Below, one piece after another: positions 1 to 12,148 of a stretch of DNA of 64,000 nucleotides. Origin of the DNA: Lotus japonicus (taxonomy: Eukaryota > Streptophyta > Magnoliopsida > Fabales > Fabaceae). The stretch lies in NCBI RefSeq assembly GCF_012489685.1, contig NC_080044.1, positions 80,524,732-80,588,731 of the forward strand, in the 5' to 3' direction. The notes under the pieces are model-generated. The model had not been told where the DNA came from. It saw only the letters and a program-made list of their open reading frames with translations, and searched no databases. Every line of letters begins with the position of its first letter. The stretch's first letter is position 1. The position numbers were made by a program, and so were the translations under genes.

Positions 1-1992
1 AATACCGCAAAACGCTGTCAATTAGTGCATGTTTGTGTGATCCCAAATTCTAAATGGACCACCAAAAGAACAGAACATACAAACCCTTAGTCATTGTATA
101 TCACGCTATTAATCTTATTTGGACTCCTTTTTTTTTTACTCACAATGATTTCCCCTGGTTGGATCATCGTTGTATTATACTTACCTCTATATTCTTTTCC
201 TCGGGTCTTAAGTTTGTAACTTTCATTGGGGGAGTTTTGAAAATTGAAATGATTGTTTTCTGCTTTTGGTGCTTTACTTTGCCATGCTTTTCTGTTCACA
301 ATGCTTACTTCTTTCTTGAAGTACTTGTGGACGTTTTAATTTTTGTTGTTGTGGTGCTTGGTGTTGAACATGGGGTCATCAATTTCTTTATGTTTGGTTT
401 AGTGTCTGGAAAGGTTTAGTCCAGATAGATGAGGAGATAGAAGAATTAATCAGGGTCCAACCCTTTCCACCACTAAGTTTCGATTAAAAAAAAAGTTTTC
501 CAGCTTTCATTGTGGGGCTAACCCTTTCCAATGATTATGAGTATTCCTGGAGTAGCTAGATTAGCTTGATCATGAGAGAAAAAGTTAATTCAGCTAATTT
601 AGTTTTACTTCTTTTATGAAATTATTTAATCACTTTGTTCCAAATCATTAAATTTTAGATTAAACTGGCTTTTGTTAGTTTTTTATTAATATTTTCAATA
701 TTGAAAGTTATCAAAAAGGAATTTTGTTAGTACATCAAATACAATATTTCTCTAGTTTAAATATATTTATACTAATCTTTGTATTACTTTGTTTACTACT
801 CAATACATAGATTAATTGTTACAAAGTTATTTTAACTCAACAAGTGTCTCGCTTTTGAGTTTATGTAAATACAATTGCATAGACGTATTCAGACAGATTT
901 ACCTTTATCTTTCATAGATGTCCAACTGAAATAAAATTGTCTTGAGGTTTTTAAAAAGAGTTAATTGAATTGAATCCCTTCTGTCTTTTTTCTTGTACAA
1001 AATTACTTGTGTAATGTGCCTAACAATTGTCTTATCAAAGGTTAGAGAAAAATTGGTCTTAAGATAAGTATAAGAAAGGGATATAAAAGGAGAAACAAAG
1101 TTACACAACAATTTCAGTCCTATCTCCTATGTGTGTGAAATAAAATGCCAAAGTTAAAGCCATGCAATATTGTTACACAGCAATTTCAGTCCTTTCTCCT
1201 ATGTTTGTAAGTTTTTGTTGTTGTTACTTTCTGCAATGCTATAAATTTTGCGATGATCCCAAATACTAATGGGCTAATTGAATCGACAATGAGGGGCCCA
1301 ATTCACAGATCCATAGACACATCCACATCAAAGTGGGACAGTATCCCACATGCCGGCCCCACTTCCTCTCCTGCGAAGATTCCTATTTTGCAAACAACCA
1401 AAGTAAATGCATGAAGCCTAGAATCTTCTCTTTCATCATGGGCCGGGCGGAAAATTTTCAACTGCCTAAGCTGACTTTAATTTTCTTAAGAGCTAAGTTT
1501 TATTTTATAATATTCAATAGCTATAGAAATTTCATATTCAAGGGAATTTAATTTAAAAACCCTGGACCCCACACATACACACAACGTGTTGGAGATTACC
1601 GAATACGTGATTTTTTGTTTGTTGAAATGAACCGCGTGTGTGACTCTGAAGCACAGATGACGCTGTTCACATTTATTTATTTTTTGTCGACCAAAAATTC
1701 AATTCAATGACAATTTAAATTAAACGGTTGGGCCCCTTGGCGTTTTCGAAACGAGAGATTAGAGTTTTCATCCGGGTCATTTCAACCCGTTTCGGGTCAT
1801 GGTTCGTTTGAACGGTGGAGATGGCATCGATCATGATGACACTCGCTATTTAGAGATGAAAAATGGAAGAAAGAGGTTACACTCTTTTCTATCTGTGGTT
1901 TCTTCGAGACGCTTCTTCTATTCAAATCGGGGATTTAGGGTTTCTTTCCTTCTTCGTCGATCGGTGATTTGGGAACGCGAGATTTCGTCGAC
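1..1992. other. Intergenic DNA left of the reticulon gene
   Basis: I see no convincing gene in this stretch. An open frame on the + strand at 54-419 is rich in Phe, Val and Ile, has no recognisable domain and reads like random AT-rich DNA. An imperfect 32-bp repeat lies at 1100-1131 and 1172-1203. The last 200 bases or so should contain the promoter and 5' leader of the reticulon gene; the sequence just before 1993 is pyrimidine-rich, as plant leaders often are, but I cannot place a TATA box with confidence. Confidence 0.5.
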
Positions 1993-3736
1993 ATGGCTGA
2001 CCACAGCGAGCACGATGAACCCAAGGCTGAGTCTCTGATGGAGAAGATTGCAGAGAAGATCCATGGCCATGACTCGTCTTCTTCGTCTGATTCTGACAAC
2101 GAGAAAGAGAAAGAGAAAAGCAGCTCCTCTCCTTCTTCCGATTTCAAGTCCAAGGTTTCCAGGCTCTTCGGCAGGGAGAAGCCCATTCACCATGTTCTCG
2201 GTGGCGGAAAACGTATGCGATTGCCTTTTCCCCTTAATTTTCTGTTCCATTTCTTGCTCTATCGTTTTTTATTCTTCATTTCTAGCAATCTTATGCTTCA
2301 ATCTATGCGATGATTGTATTTGCTTTGTTTTCAAATTCTGAATCGGGACTTTGTTCTTCGCTCTTCAGTGATTAGAGTTGGTTTATCTAGGGCTTATGAG
2401 GTTTAACTTAGATCTTGTTTGTTCTGAATCATCTGATCGTTGTTCTTATTGTTTCTCTGTTTATTGTTTATGGCACAAATTTTTATTGAATATTGAAGTG
2501 ATGAACTTAGGATTTAGGGTTTAGATCTGCAGCCCTTGTTACCTAGCTTGTGCTGGATATTTTGTGTTGGATTAATTTTGGATTTGCAAATCAAATTGAG
2601 GGCGTGTTGCATCTTAATTTCTCATAGATCAGCTTTTTGTGTGTTTATTCTTTCTTACATTGAATCATATGCAACAGAGGCTGATGTTTTCCTGTGGAGA
2701 AATAAGAAGATATCAGGGACGGTGCTCGGAGTTGCAACAGTTGTATGGATTCTGTTTGAATTGCTTGAATACCACCTCCTCACTTTGATCTGCCACCTGG
2801 CGATACTTGCACTGACTCTATTGTTCTTATGGTCTAATGGATCCTCTTTGATCAACAAGTAAAGTGCTGTTACTACTATAATTGAATTCAGCTTTTTGAT
2901 TGTCTTCTTATTCTGTTAGCTGATTAAATGTGTTGTGTTGTTTTGTGATCAGGAGTCCGCCAAAGATCCCACAAGTGCACATTCCTGAGGAGCCTGTTTT
3001 ACAGTTGGCCTCTGCTCTTAGAGCTGATATCAATCGGGCTTTTGCTGTACTAAGGGATATTGCATCCGGCAAGGATCTCAAGAAGTTCCTCTCAGTATGT
3101 TGTTTTCTTTTGTCATTACTGCATTTCTCCATTTGCTTAGAAATTGGTAGTTGATTAAATGGGGGCAGGTGGATTACTGGTAGGTCTCATGTTGTCAGCT
3201 AGGCAACTAACACCACCTTTGTTTGTTGTTGCACATGTATCTTGGCCAATTGGCTTTATGGCCAATAAATAACCTGGCAGTTTTCTACTACTAGTGAATA
3301 GGTGGAGGACATGAGGTTTCCTGCAATGTTGACTGTGCTCATTTCTAACTTTGTAGCTGGTACTAAATATAGTATTTGTTTTTGGTCTTAATTAGGTCAT
3401 TGCCGGATTATGGGTTTTCTCTGTTGTTGGGAGTTGGACCAACTTCTTGACATTGTTCTACATAGGTAATAAAGCTGTCTTTTTATTCGTTTACTACCTT
3501 GAAAGTTCAGACATTAATTTGAATTGTGTGTATTGTGATGTAAATGATTCCTTAATTTTTGAACAGCTTTTGTTCTGCTCCACACTGTACCTGTGCTCTA
3601 TGAGAAATATGAAGATCAGGTGGACTCTATCGGTGAGAAGGCACTTCACGAGTTTAAGAAGCAGTATGCAGTGTTTGATGCCAAAGTTTTGAGCAAGATT
3701 CCCAAAGGTCCTTTGAAAGATAAAAAGAATGCTTGA
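1993..3736 (+). CDS. Reticulon-like protein (RTNLB), five exons
   Basis: This is a plant reticulon: an ER membrane protein whose paired hydrophobic hairpins bend and tubulate ER membrane. Proposed exons are 1993-2212, 2678-2858, 2953-3094, 3396-3465 and 3567-3736; all junctions are GT-AG, the phases agree, and the product is 260 residues, usual for RTNLBs. Residues 1-72 are polar, with an acidic Ser run ([15 protein letters not shown]) before [15 protein letters not shown]. The reticulon homology domain follows, opening [10 protein letters not shown], with a first hydrophobic pair in exon 2 and a second in exons 4-5 separated by the hydrophilic loop [14 protein letters not shown]. The C-terminus GPLKDKKNA is lysine-rich, as in ER-retained reticulons. 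The ATG at 1993 is the first ATG in frame. No defects seen. Confidence 0.95.
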
Positions 3737-6049
3737 AGTGCTGACATATATGTTGTAGTTGGGTTTCATCAACGTTCTGTTAAACTCATATCCATGATCC
3801 CTATCTTGTTATATTTTAGGCTACCTTAGCAAACATTGTTGAAGTGTTTTACATGTTTTTTTGGTTTTCTGCTGCTTACATGTACGCCTCAGAATATCCT
3901 ATATGCTTATGGATGACTTGTTGTGATGTATTTACATCATTAATATACTCCGCTGCATTTGAATGCTTCATGGGAGTGGGTCATAACTCTCCCCAACTCA
4001 TGCGCGGTTGAAACTGGTGGAAGTTCCTCCATCCAGGACCGTGCCATGTTTCATCTTTGCCGTTGACTATTTTCAACAAAATTATCAGAGTAGTGATTAC
4101 CGAATTTGATCATTTGCTTAATTGGCTCATGAGAACCAAGTCAACTACTAATACCTTAGCTGCTGATGAAATCCAAAATTCTGGTTTCTTTTTGCAATTT
4201 AAATGAGTTGTCCGTTTTCTGGATTTGACAAATAACTTAAGTTGAATGAGGGTATCTTGAATGTGCGCGAATGTTGATTGTTGATTGAGCGCTTTCTTCT
4301 TCTAAAATGGATATTTTTTGTTGAAGTTAACTCGATTGCTGGAATTCAAATAATTATATACTTTTTCTTTTCACTTTTTACCTTTTGTGCTTGCCACATA
4401 AATCTGAATTGGGTAATTATAATTTTAAAAACATGATATAAGTAAATAAATACGGAGATATGAAATAACTAGAGTAAATATTTGCGGGAAAATAGCAATA
4501 TTTAGTATATATTTACTGCATAATATAAATATAATGGTATTTTGTATGCATTAATTAAATTAATAAAAAAATAACGTAAGATATTTATGTAGTAGGTAGG
4601 AGGTTTAGATATGTTTGGTCAATTGTTAAAATAGTGAGTTTTCTAGTATTTTTCAAGTATGATCTTGATTGTGTAGGTGACATGTGACGAGAAGAGGGAC
4701 ATCATTGAGTGGCTAAGGTGAAAAGGAATTGAGGAAATCTTTTTAGACTCCAAGTGCATCCACAATCAAGTGGAGTAGGTTCCGAAGAAACAACATATGA
4801 TTGTTGAAAGTCGAAGCAATGAATGGTACTTTTTCAAGAGAAGGAATGAAGGATAGTATTAGTTAATAAACTCATTTCTGCTTCATACACTTCAAATTGC
4901 AGATAAGAATTAAGCAGCAGCAAGGGCAAAAAAAAAATTGAGATTGAACTCGGCCAGCTACAGGAATATAACTATAGAACCGTGGACACAAGCCACATGA
5001 CTTCTGGCCTCAGAGCAAGCATGAAAGAAAATCGATAGTGCTTTTAAACTCATCTCTCGCAGAGATTATTCAGTGATCTCGTCTATGGAGACATCACAGC
5101 GGAGATAAACCAAACAAGAAAACCATTCATTTTGGTTTGCAGGATAAGCGTCAGTCATATCCTCTGTTAATTTCTTATTTATGTATATGATATATATTAT
5201 CTGATAATAATTTTTTTTAATCAAATGATTAATCAAATCAACTTTATTGTGTTGAATATCTAGCCAAATATGCTCATAAATGGATTTACACGTACATTAC
5301 ATGGGTGAGCAAAAGGATAGGTCATTTCCATGATCCAGATTTAAGTGTTGTTGACATTGAATCAATATCTCTTATTTGAGTGATTTCGGAGCTCAATACA
5401 ATCCAGTGTTCACACTTAATACATAAAGGAAAAAAATTCAAGAGGCTTTGTTGGGGAGTTTTTGAGAAAGGTGAGAAGACTTTGAAGGGAAATGAAAGGG
5501 GAGGGGAAGAGAGGGTAAACCTTCCCCTCAAAACTTTCGATTTTAGAGGAACTCCACGAAATAACTAAAGGAATGTATTGGAGGGGTTTTGAAAGGTCTC
5601 CAAAAATTTGTTAAAGCCTTATCCCTTTTTAAGAAATTTTCAAACAAGGGGAAAGCTTGCTTCTCATAAGCCTACCATTATCCCCTCCCAAAATACAACT
5701 TGCAAACGAAGGCTATATACTGTATTTAAAGTTTAAAAACATAAACTAGTCTAGTTTATTTTTCAAAATAATTATTAAAAATTCTTCAACCAATATATTA
5801 ATTGACAATATCCTTTCTCTATTTTACATTACAGGTGCAACAAACACTACATACAATGCTAATAAATAACTCCACATTCTGCTTATAGGGGTTGACAGAA
5901 AAAGTAACACACTATAGATAACACCACAAATTAACCTTGCAACTGGCCTATGGGTAAAATAATATCACTAGCAAATTCTCAGTTGCTTGATGAGTGTCTA
6001 TCCTGTGGAAAATGTTAACCTGTGAATTTTCTCTGTTCCTCAGTAATTT
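3737..6049. other. Intergenic DNA between the reticulon and AAA ATPase genes
   Basis: The two flanking genes converge here. The first 200 bases or so are probably the reticulon 3' UTR. The block at about 5400-5700 is rich in GGGG and CCCC runs and looks like a degenerate dispersed repeat, but I could not define its ends. No ORF here carries a recognisable domain. Confidence 0.45.
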
Positions 6050-9000
6050 TCAAAGGAAGTAGGACAATTGTTGTTGCTTCCTCGAACCGCCTTCTCCATA
6101 CAATTCATTCCACTGCTTCAGCTCACCCATTCCAGCCCCCTCTGCTGCAAAGCTTGCAGCAACCTGCAGTCCAAGAGGATATTGAGATGAAGCATTACTC
6201 AATTCAGAGTCACAACATAACTAGACATTCTACTACAATAGAAAAAGCCCAATGTGATCATATCACTTGATTAGTGATATAGAGTTCGATCTCTATTGTC
6301 ACATTCTTCTACTGCAACTAAGTTAAATTTCAGCACAAAATTGATGAGCCTGTGCATTGTCCACTACTGTCCACAAGCTCTTGCGTGAGATAGTGTGTAA
6401 GAAATATAATTAAAATCATTTATGTATCTTCAGCTAATAGCTAACGCTTTTGGAATAGTTGGTTCATGACACATCATTTATGCCCACATAAGCAAACAAA
6501 TCAAACATAGCTGAAAGAGTTCAAGCTTCAAAGATACATCATGTAAATCCAAAAATATCCATGAAAAAACATGAATCCTACAAAATAAAAATCCTTTATT
6601 TTAATAAAACAGAAATAGTTACCTGATTCTTGGCCTCTTTGAAATCCTGCATATTCAATGGCCTGAGGGTAATAACTCTTTCTTGTTGAACTTCCTTTTC
6701 TGTATCTTGAGCATCTTGGGTACTTCCTACCATTGATTTTTCTCCTTGTCTGTCTTGGACATCTTTATTCTGTTCCATGGCAGTTTTCTGCTTTTTATCC
6801 TGGGAAAAACAGCATCCAGATGAACACATGATCAGGTCAGGATATGTAATACATACAAGATATTAAATACAAATATAGCACAGTTACCAGGATCTTTAGT
6901 CTCTCTTGCTGAATCAACTCCCTAACAGGCCGATAAGCAGCAGTTGTGCATAAATTCTAAATTGAAGAGTTAATGACAGTGAATAAATGAGATAATCACA
7001 GCACAATATAACAAAATTACAATAGCACTACATAGTACAGTCACATGCATAGGAACAATATCAGAAAACAACAAAAACCTTCAGATCACTTCCAGTATAT
7101 CCTTCCGTCATAATTGCGAGTTCCTTGAAATCAAGTTCCTGGTCCACCTTTTCCTTTGCCACTAGTGTCCTCAAAATCTTTTCCCTGTTCTCCACAGATG
7201 GTAGTCCTACCATAATTCTGCATCAGAATAAACCCAAATGAAGAACTACTCTTCAACTTCAGGCCTTCAGGGTACTCTAGTCATATATTATAGATAGCAG
7301 CTATATATGCCATCAACTTCATTTAACAAAAAGTTTATCACAACAATGAGGAAGTAAACTATACACATATATGAAGAATATAGAAATGTAATGGAAACTG
7401 GCAGCATATAAGTATGTGTTTGGATATCGATTCAGTGCAACGTAGACGAGCTTTCATCCTAACCAATAAGAAGAAATCTGTTCACTTTTAATCTTAAAGT
7501 GCACGTTAGTTGCACTGGTCACGACAGATATCTAAACATAGTTTAAAATGATTCAAGTGCAATTTAAGAACTAGTAGAGGTAACTACCTCCTTTCAAAAC
7601 GCCTAATAATAGCTTCATCCAAGTCGAAGGGCCTATTGGTTGCAGCAAGGACAAGGATACGCTCCCCAGGTTTCGTCATAAGCCCGTCCCAGTGAGCCAT
7701 GAATTCATTCTTGATTTTTCGCATGGCTTCATGCTCCCCTACTCTGGTCCTCTGCCCAAGCATGCTATCAACCTCATCCACAAATATAATAGTTGGTGAG
7801 ACCTTGCCTGCAAGTGTAAACAAAGCGCGGACATTCTTCTCATCTTCACCAAACCACTTAGAAGTGATGGTAGACATTGATACATTGATGAAACTAGCTC
7901 CAGCCTCCTTTGCAATGGCCTTCGCCAACATTGTCTTCCCCGTGCCGGGAGGCCCAAATAGCAATATTCCTCTGCAAGGCTTTAGAAGCCCGCCAGTGAA
8001 AAGGTCTGGCCTTCGAAGAGGAAGCATAACTAGTTCTTGAAGGGATTCTTTGGTCTCTTCTAAGGCACCAATATCAGAGAACGTGACATCAATATCGTTT
8101 GCTGGTATAACCTCACTCCTTATTCGCTTCTCAAATTCATTATCAGGAGGAACTTCCTGCAAGTCAATAATGGACAGTAAATGTTTGATAAGAAAGGAGT
8201 GTCCTAAATCCCAAAGATATGAAGTGAACTCCGACTTGGGAGTCTTAGAATCAACTCTCATTTACCAGAATCACTTTTAGATGGTTATAATTGCCTGTCA
8301 ATTGCCTTAAAGAATTGGTTTTAGTCTCGATCCAAAACCAATTCTATGGAGAAGCTAGAGGGAATAGCTTTTGCAATGTACATAATCAACTTTGGGATTT
8401 CATAACTGGATTTCACAATATTACTCCAAAGAATCATTTTTCTCATAAAAGTACCCTAACATAAAATCACTTCACTTTTACGACAAACACTTTTACCAAA
8501 ATCAGTTTAATTCAAAATCAATCGAAATTATGAAGAGAAACAAAAGGCTTACAACAGCTTTGGAAGCTGGAACTGAAATTTCACCATCCCCCTTTCCCAC
8601 TGAAGTTGACTTTTCTGCTTCAGCATTTTTTGCAGGAGCAGCACCTTCAGACTTCTCTGCTGGTTTTGTAACATTTCCTTCCTCCTTTTGCTTTTTTATG
8701 TCCATGAGAGAGACAGAGAGAAATAAAAGCATATTAATACCAACTAGGTGTTGTTCTCAATTTACAAACATGAAAAGTAAAGCAAACCTCAGGTTTCACA
8801 GCTTGATCTTCCAATTTTGACGTATCACTTGATTCTTTTTTACCACCAAATTTCCCCTTGTGGAATATACCCAATGCATGGGACAAACTGTTCCACAAGA
8901 AATAGTAAGTACATTAATTATAGATCTTCCATCCAATTTAGGTTGCAAGTCTGAACTTCATTAAAAAAAAGTTTGCAGTCTCACCTATTGGAAGAAATAA

Positions 9001-12000
9001 TGAGTTTTCCATTTCTGTATTCAAGGTCTTTGTTTTTCATCAAATGATAAGAAATTGCTGACACAATAATCTCTTCAATATAGTTACTGAGAACCATTGT
9101 GTCTGCTACACAGATGGAATCCAGGTCATCACAATCAAGATCATTGGCTGCAAGCACTTCCATGATATGGTTCTTGTTATCCTGAACTTGTATCATCTTC
9201 ATATCCTCTTCCAATTGAGACTTCCAGCTAACAAGATGCGACTCATCTTCTGGGGGTCTGATTTCTATGTTGTATGGGAAGAGCATAGAAAGCTTCTCAT
9301 CCACCTCTTCATAGTCATTACCAGAATCAAGAACTCGTGAGCCAAGAATCAGAATGTGTCCAGAAAGTTTCTTTAACATTTTCTGGAACATGTTATATAT
9401 CCTTTGTGATCTGTATAATAACATATCAGCATCCCGCAGATATAGCACAATGGGATAGGTTTTTGACACAAAAGCCAGAACCTGCAGGTACAATTTCCTC
9501 TTATTAATAAGTTTGTGGAGGAATATATCAAACACCTTGTTTAGCTCTGAACAACATGGTTATGAAATCTTTATAAATTGAAAGTAACATTACCTTGTAA
9601 AGAGACTGTATAAGGAGCTTTTCATCAAAAGACCAGCTGCTTGTGCGCTTCAGTGGAGCTGAAGGGGAATTAAAGGATATAAGAAATCATGAGAGAGAAC
9701 AAAAGGTTGAATTATAAAATCGACAGTTTCTCAACAAATATGAAAATGATCTCTCCCAAAAAGATATTCAAGAACAAAACCAATGATGCAGATTGAAATT
9801 CCAAATCCAAAACCATCACCATCAATCTCTTTACAAGATCTCTTAAATCACCTGGATTTGTAGGATTGTTTTGCGAAGCAAGGCCGCTAATATTCGATGA
9901 AGAAGCAGCATTCCTTCGGAGCTTTGGAGGATTACAAGATGATTCAGCCCCCCTGCAAATCAAAAGGTAGATATTATAAATGATATGAATAAACTATTAT
10001 GCAAGTTATATAATTCTTTTCAGTCAGAACATAATTCATCTACCCTGCTTACATTGATTGTAGGTCCATTCCACTGCTTGGCCTGTGCATTTTACCTGCA
10101 ACAAAAAGCTCCTGGTCAATGGTGTGATTATTATGCGCCTTCCCGTTTAACAAATTGTCAGTTAAAGACTAACATTTTGGCTGTTAATGTCCTGATAAAG
10201 AGACAAGTTCGAGAGATACTAGCTATTGTGCTTGGGAAAAATTGCAGCATCTTCTCATGAATTAAAGCTATCATTACTATAACTTCCCTCCACATAAGAA
10301 GTTAAACTTGTTCTTCAATGCAAGCAAAACATTGTATAAAAGATCGAGAAAGTGATTAACAAAGCTTTTGGTTGGTTATGGATGTAGCTCTTCATCATGG
10401 CTCTGATGATGTTGATAATTAGTACCTTTAGGTTCCTCCTTTTGTGGAAAGAATGAAAATGACCCAAATAGGTCCGATAGCCGCTCCAAAGTAGTCTCTG
10501 AAGTGGATCTTTTGAAAGACTACAATAGAAAGAATGGGAAAAAATGAATAAAGGGAGCAAAAAATTAGGTCAAAAAGAACATCATGTTTATCTATGATGA
10601 CAGAATACCCAAGTAAAAGCCATAAAAATAAACCAGGATTATCTTACAGATTCTTTGTTGGAAGAAGAACCATATTTACTCTGAATCTGCACAAACGAAA
10701 GATCAAACATTAAGTACATAAGTAACAGGAGAAAGTAGAATTGAGTCAAATGACTCCAAACTTCTAGTACACACCTTCAATGAAAAGTCAGTTAAATCTA
10801 GGAGAAGCAACTTGGCCTCAAAGTAATGAGCTAAAGCCTTGGCAAGCATCTGTTGGTAAAGTTCTATCAAGACATAAAAAAGTAGTAGAGGAAAATATAG
10901 TTAGTTTAACAATGACAATTGAAAGTGGAAACATCAAACTATATCTCAATCCCTTGTCAGAAAACAAAAGATAACTAACCTGCAGGCCCTGAGAGTAGAA
11001 TTGTTCGGCTTGCAGGAGCAAGATTACGTGTATATTTGGAAACCTCAGCATGCTTTAAATGGACATAAGCAGCACTTGTCAGCAAAACCCTTGTCCGCTC
11101 ACTGTTATCAAACACAAAGGATAGAAAGTGTTATACTCATATCTGAACATATATGAATTGATTAAGTACATATATACTATAGCTTCAGAGCATGTTTGAA
11201 AATTGTTCTACGATTTGATTGATTCTGCAGCCAAAATCAATTCTAAGGAGAAGCTTACGTGAGTAGCTTCAGGGTGTCATAATTGATTATGAAGAAAACA
11301 AAGTTGGTCCAAACATACTATTAGATTGGCCAAATCAAGCCTCCATCGAGCACATCAATGAAGGCATAGATTAGTATCAAGTAAATAGTTTTTTTTTTTC
11401 AATTATTGTTGTTATGAGTAACACATATCCATCAGATGAATGTTCCAATTTCTTAACAAAATATATTTGACATATATCATCACCATTAAAAGATCATGTG
11501 AGGTTAATATGAAAAACCATCTTAGCCAGTTTGTCATACATGTAACTGAGGGATAAAAAAAAGGTGGAATACAAAAGCCTTCAATAGAGTTGAATCCCAC
11601 AAATTTTAAGAGAACTTATTTGATGGGAAATAACACACAAAATGCTTATGTGCATCAATAAATAATGGAGGGGAATATTATAAACATCTACTAGAACATG
11701 ATTTTATGAATAGAAAAAATGATTCTAACATTCATACTAGCATCAGAAGTAGAATTTCAAAGGGAAACAACACATGACAATTATTCAAGCCAGCAAACTT
11801 GTTAGTTCTTACCAATGAAAACATTAATGGATGATATTTTCCATAATCACAGGAAATTATGATGCAAGTTTGAACCATGAAAAGAAAGAACAAACAAAAT
11901 AAAGGGAAAATTTTGTTGAAAAATGCCTGCCTGAGATAGTAAGGGAATTTATCAAAAGTGACGTTGCTTTCTCTGCCATCAATAACTTGCCGGAGCATTT

Positions 12001-12148
12001 CCTGCTCTATGTTGTCAGCAGTAATAGCGTTTGAAGAAAAGTTGCAACCACCCCATTTGCCAACGGTTTGTCCAGAAGCCAATCCAATCCCCACTCCCAC
12101 TCCCACCCCAACACTCAGCGCTGATATCAGAAAGCTTTTCTGTTCCAT
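6050..12148 (-). CDS. AAA ATPase of the plant DAA1/spastin-like group, 16 exons
   Basis: Large single-AAA ATPase; relatives in Arabidopsis include DAA1. Proposed exons on the - strand: 12148-11931, 11101-10980, 10863-10775, 10686-10648, 10519-10426, 10095-10053, 9952-9852, 9658-9595, 9481-8985, 8887-8788, 8690-8553, 8156-7588, 7217-7079, 6956-6888, 6799-6623, 6163-6050. About 857 codons. The N-terminus has a Gly-Val alternating hydrophobic segment (residues about 7-24), possibly a membrane anchor. Exon 12 holds the AAA core: Walker A GPPGTGKT, Walker B IIFVDEVD, sensor ATNRP and arginine-finger region RRFERR. The C-terminus ends LSYFL. Oddities: intron 1 must use a GC donor, and exon 8 is one base short, so the summed exons are not a multiple of three. 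The first ATG in exon 1 was taken as start. Function beyond ATPase remodelling is not shown by sequence. Confidence 0.9.
9595..9658 (-). other. AAA ATPase exon 8 with apparent one-base deletion
   Basis: This short exon encodes the family's conserved APLKRTSSWSFDEKLL region. Entering in the phase set by exon 7, it reads well to QSL, then ends CTTACAAG before GTAATG. The family expects a Tyr-Lys pair before the next exon (VLAFVSK), which needs one more T. As written, the junction throws exon 9 out of frame and reaches a stop within about 20 codons. All other exons keep frame, so either a recent loss-of-function allele or a base-calling error is possible. Confidence 0.7.

Noticed and set aside
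54..419. Open frame of 121 codons on the + strand
   Set aside because: Low-complexity hydrophobic composition, no domain, no neighbouring exons that extend it.
1100..1203. Possible CRISPR-like repeat
   Set aside because: Only two imperfect copies in a plant genome; no array anywhere in the window.
1969..1992. In-frame extension upstream of the reticulon ATG
   Set aside because: The upstream codon is TTG, not ATG; family N-termini begin at MADH-like sequence. The same reasoning was applied at 12265, 46273 and 55536.
5322..5705. G-rich and C-rich block possibly forming a MITE
   Set aside because: I could not find terminal inverted repeats or a target duplication.
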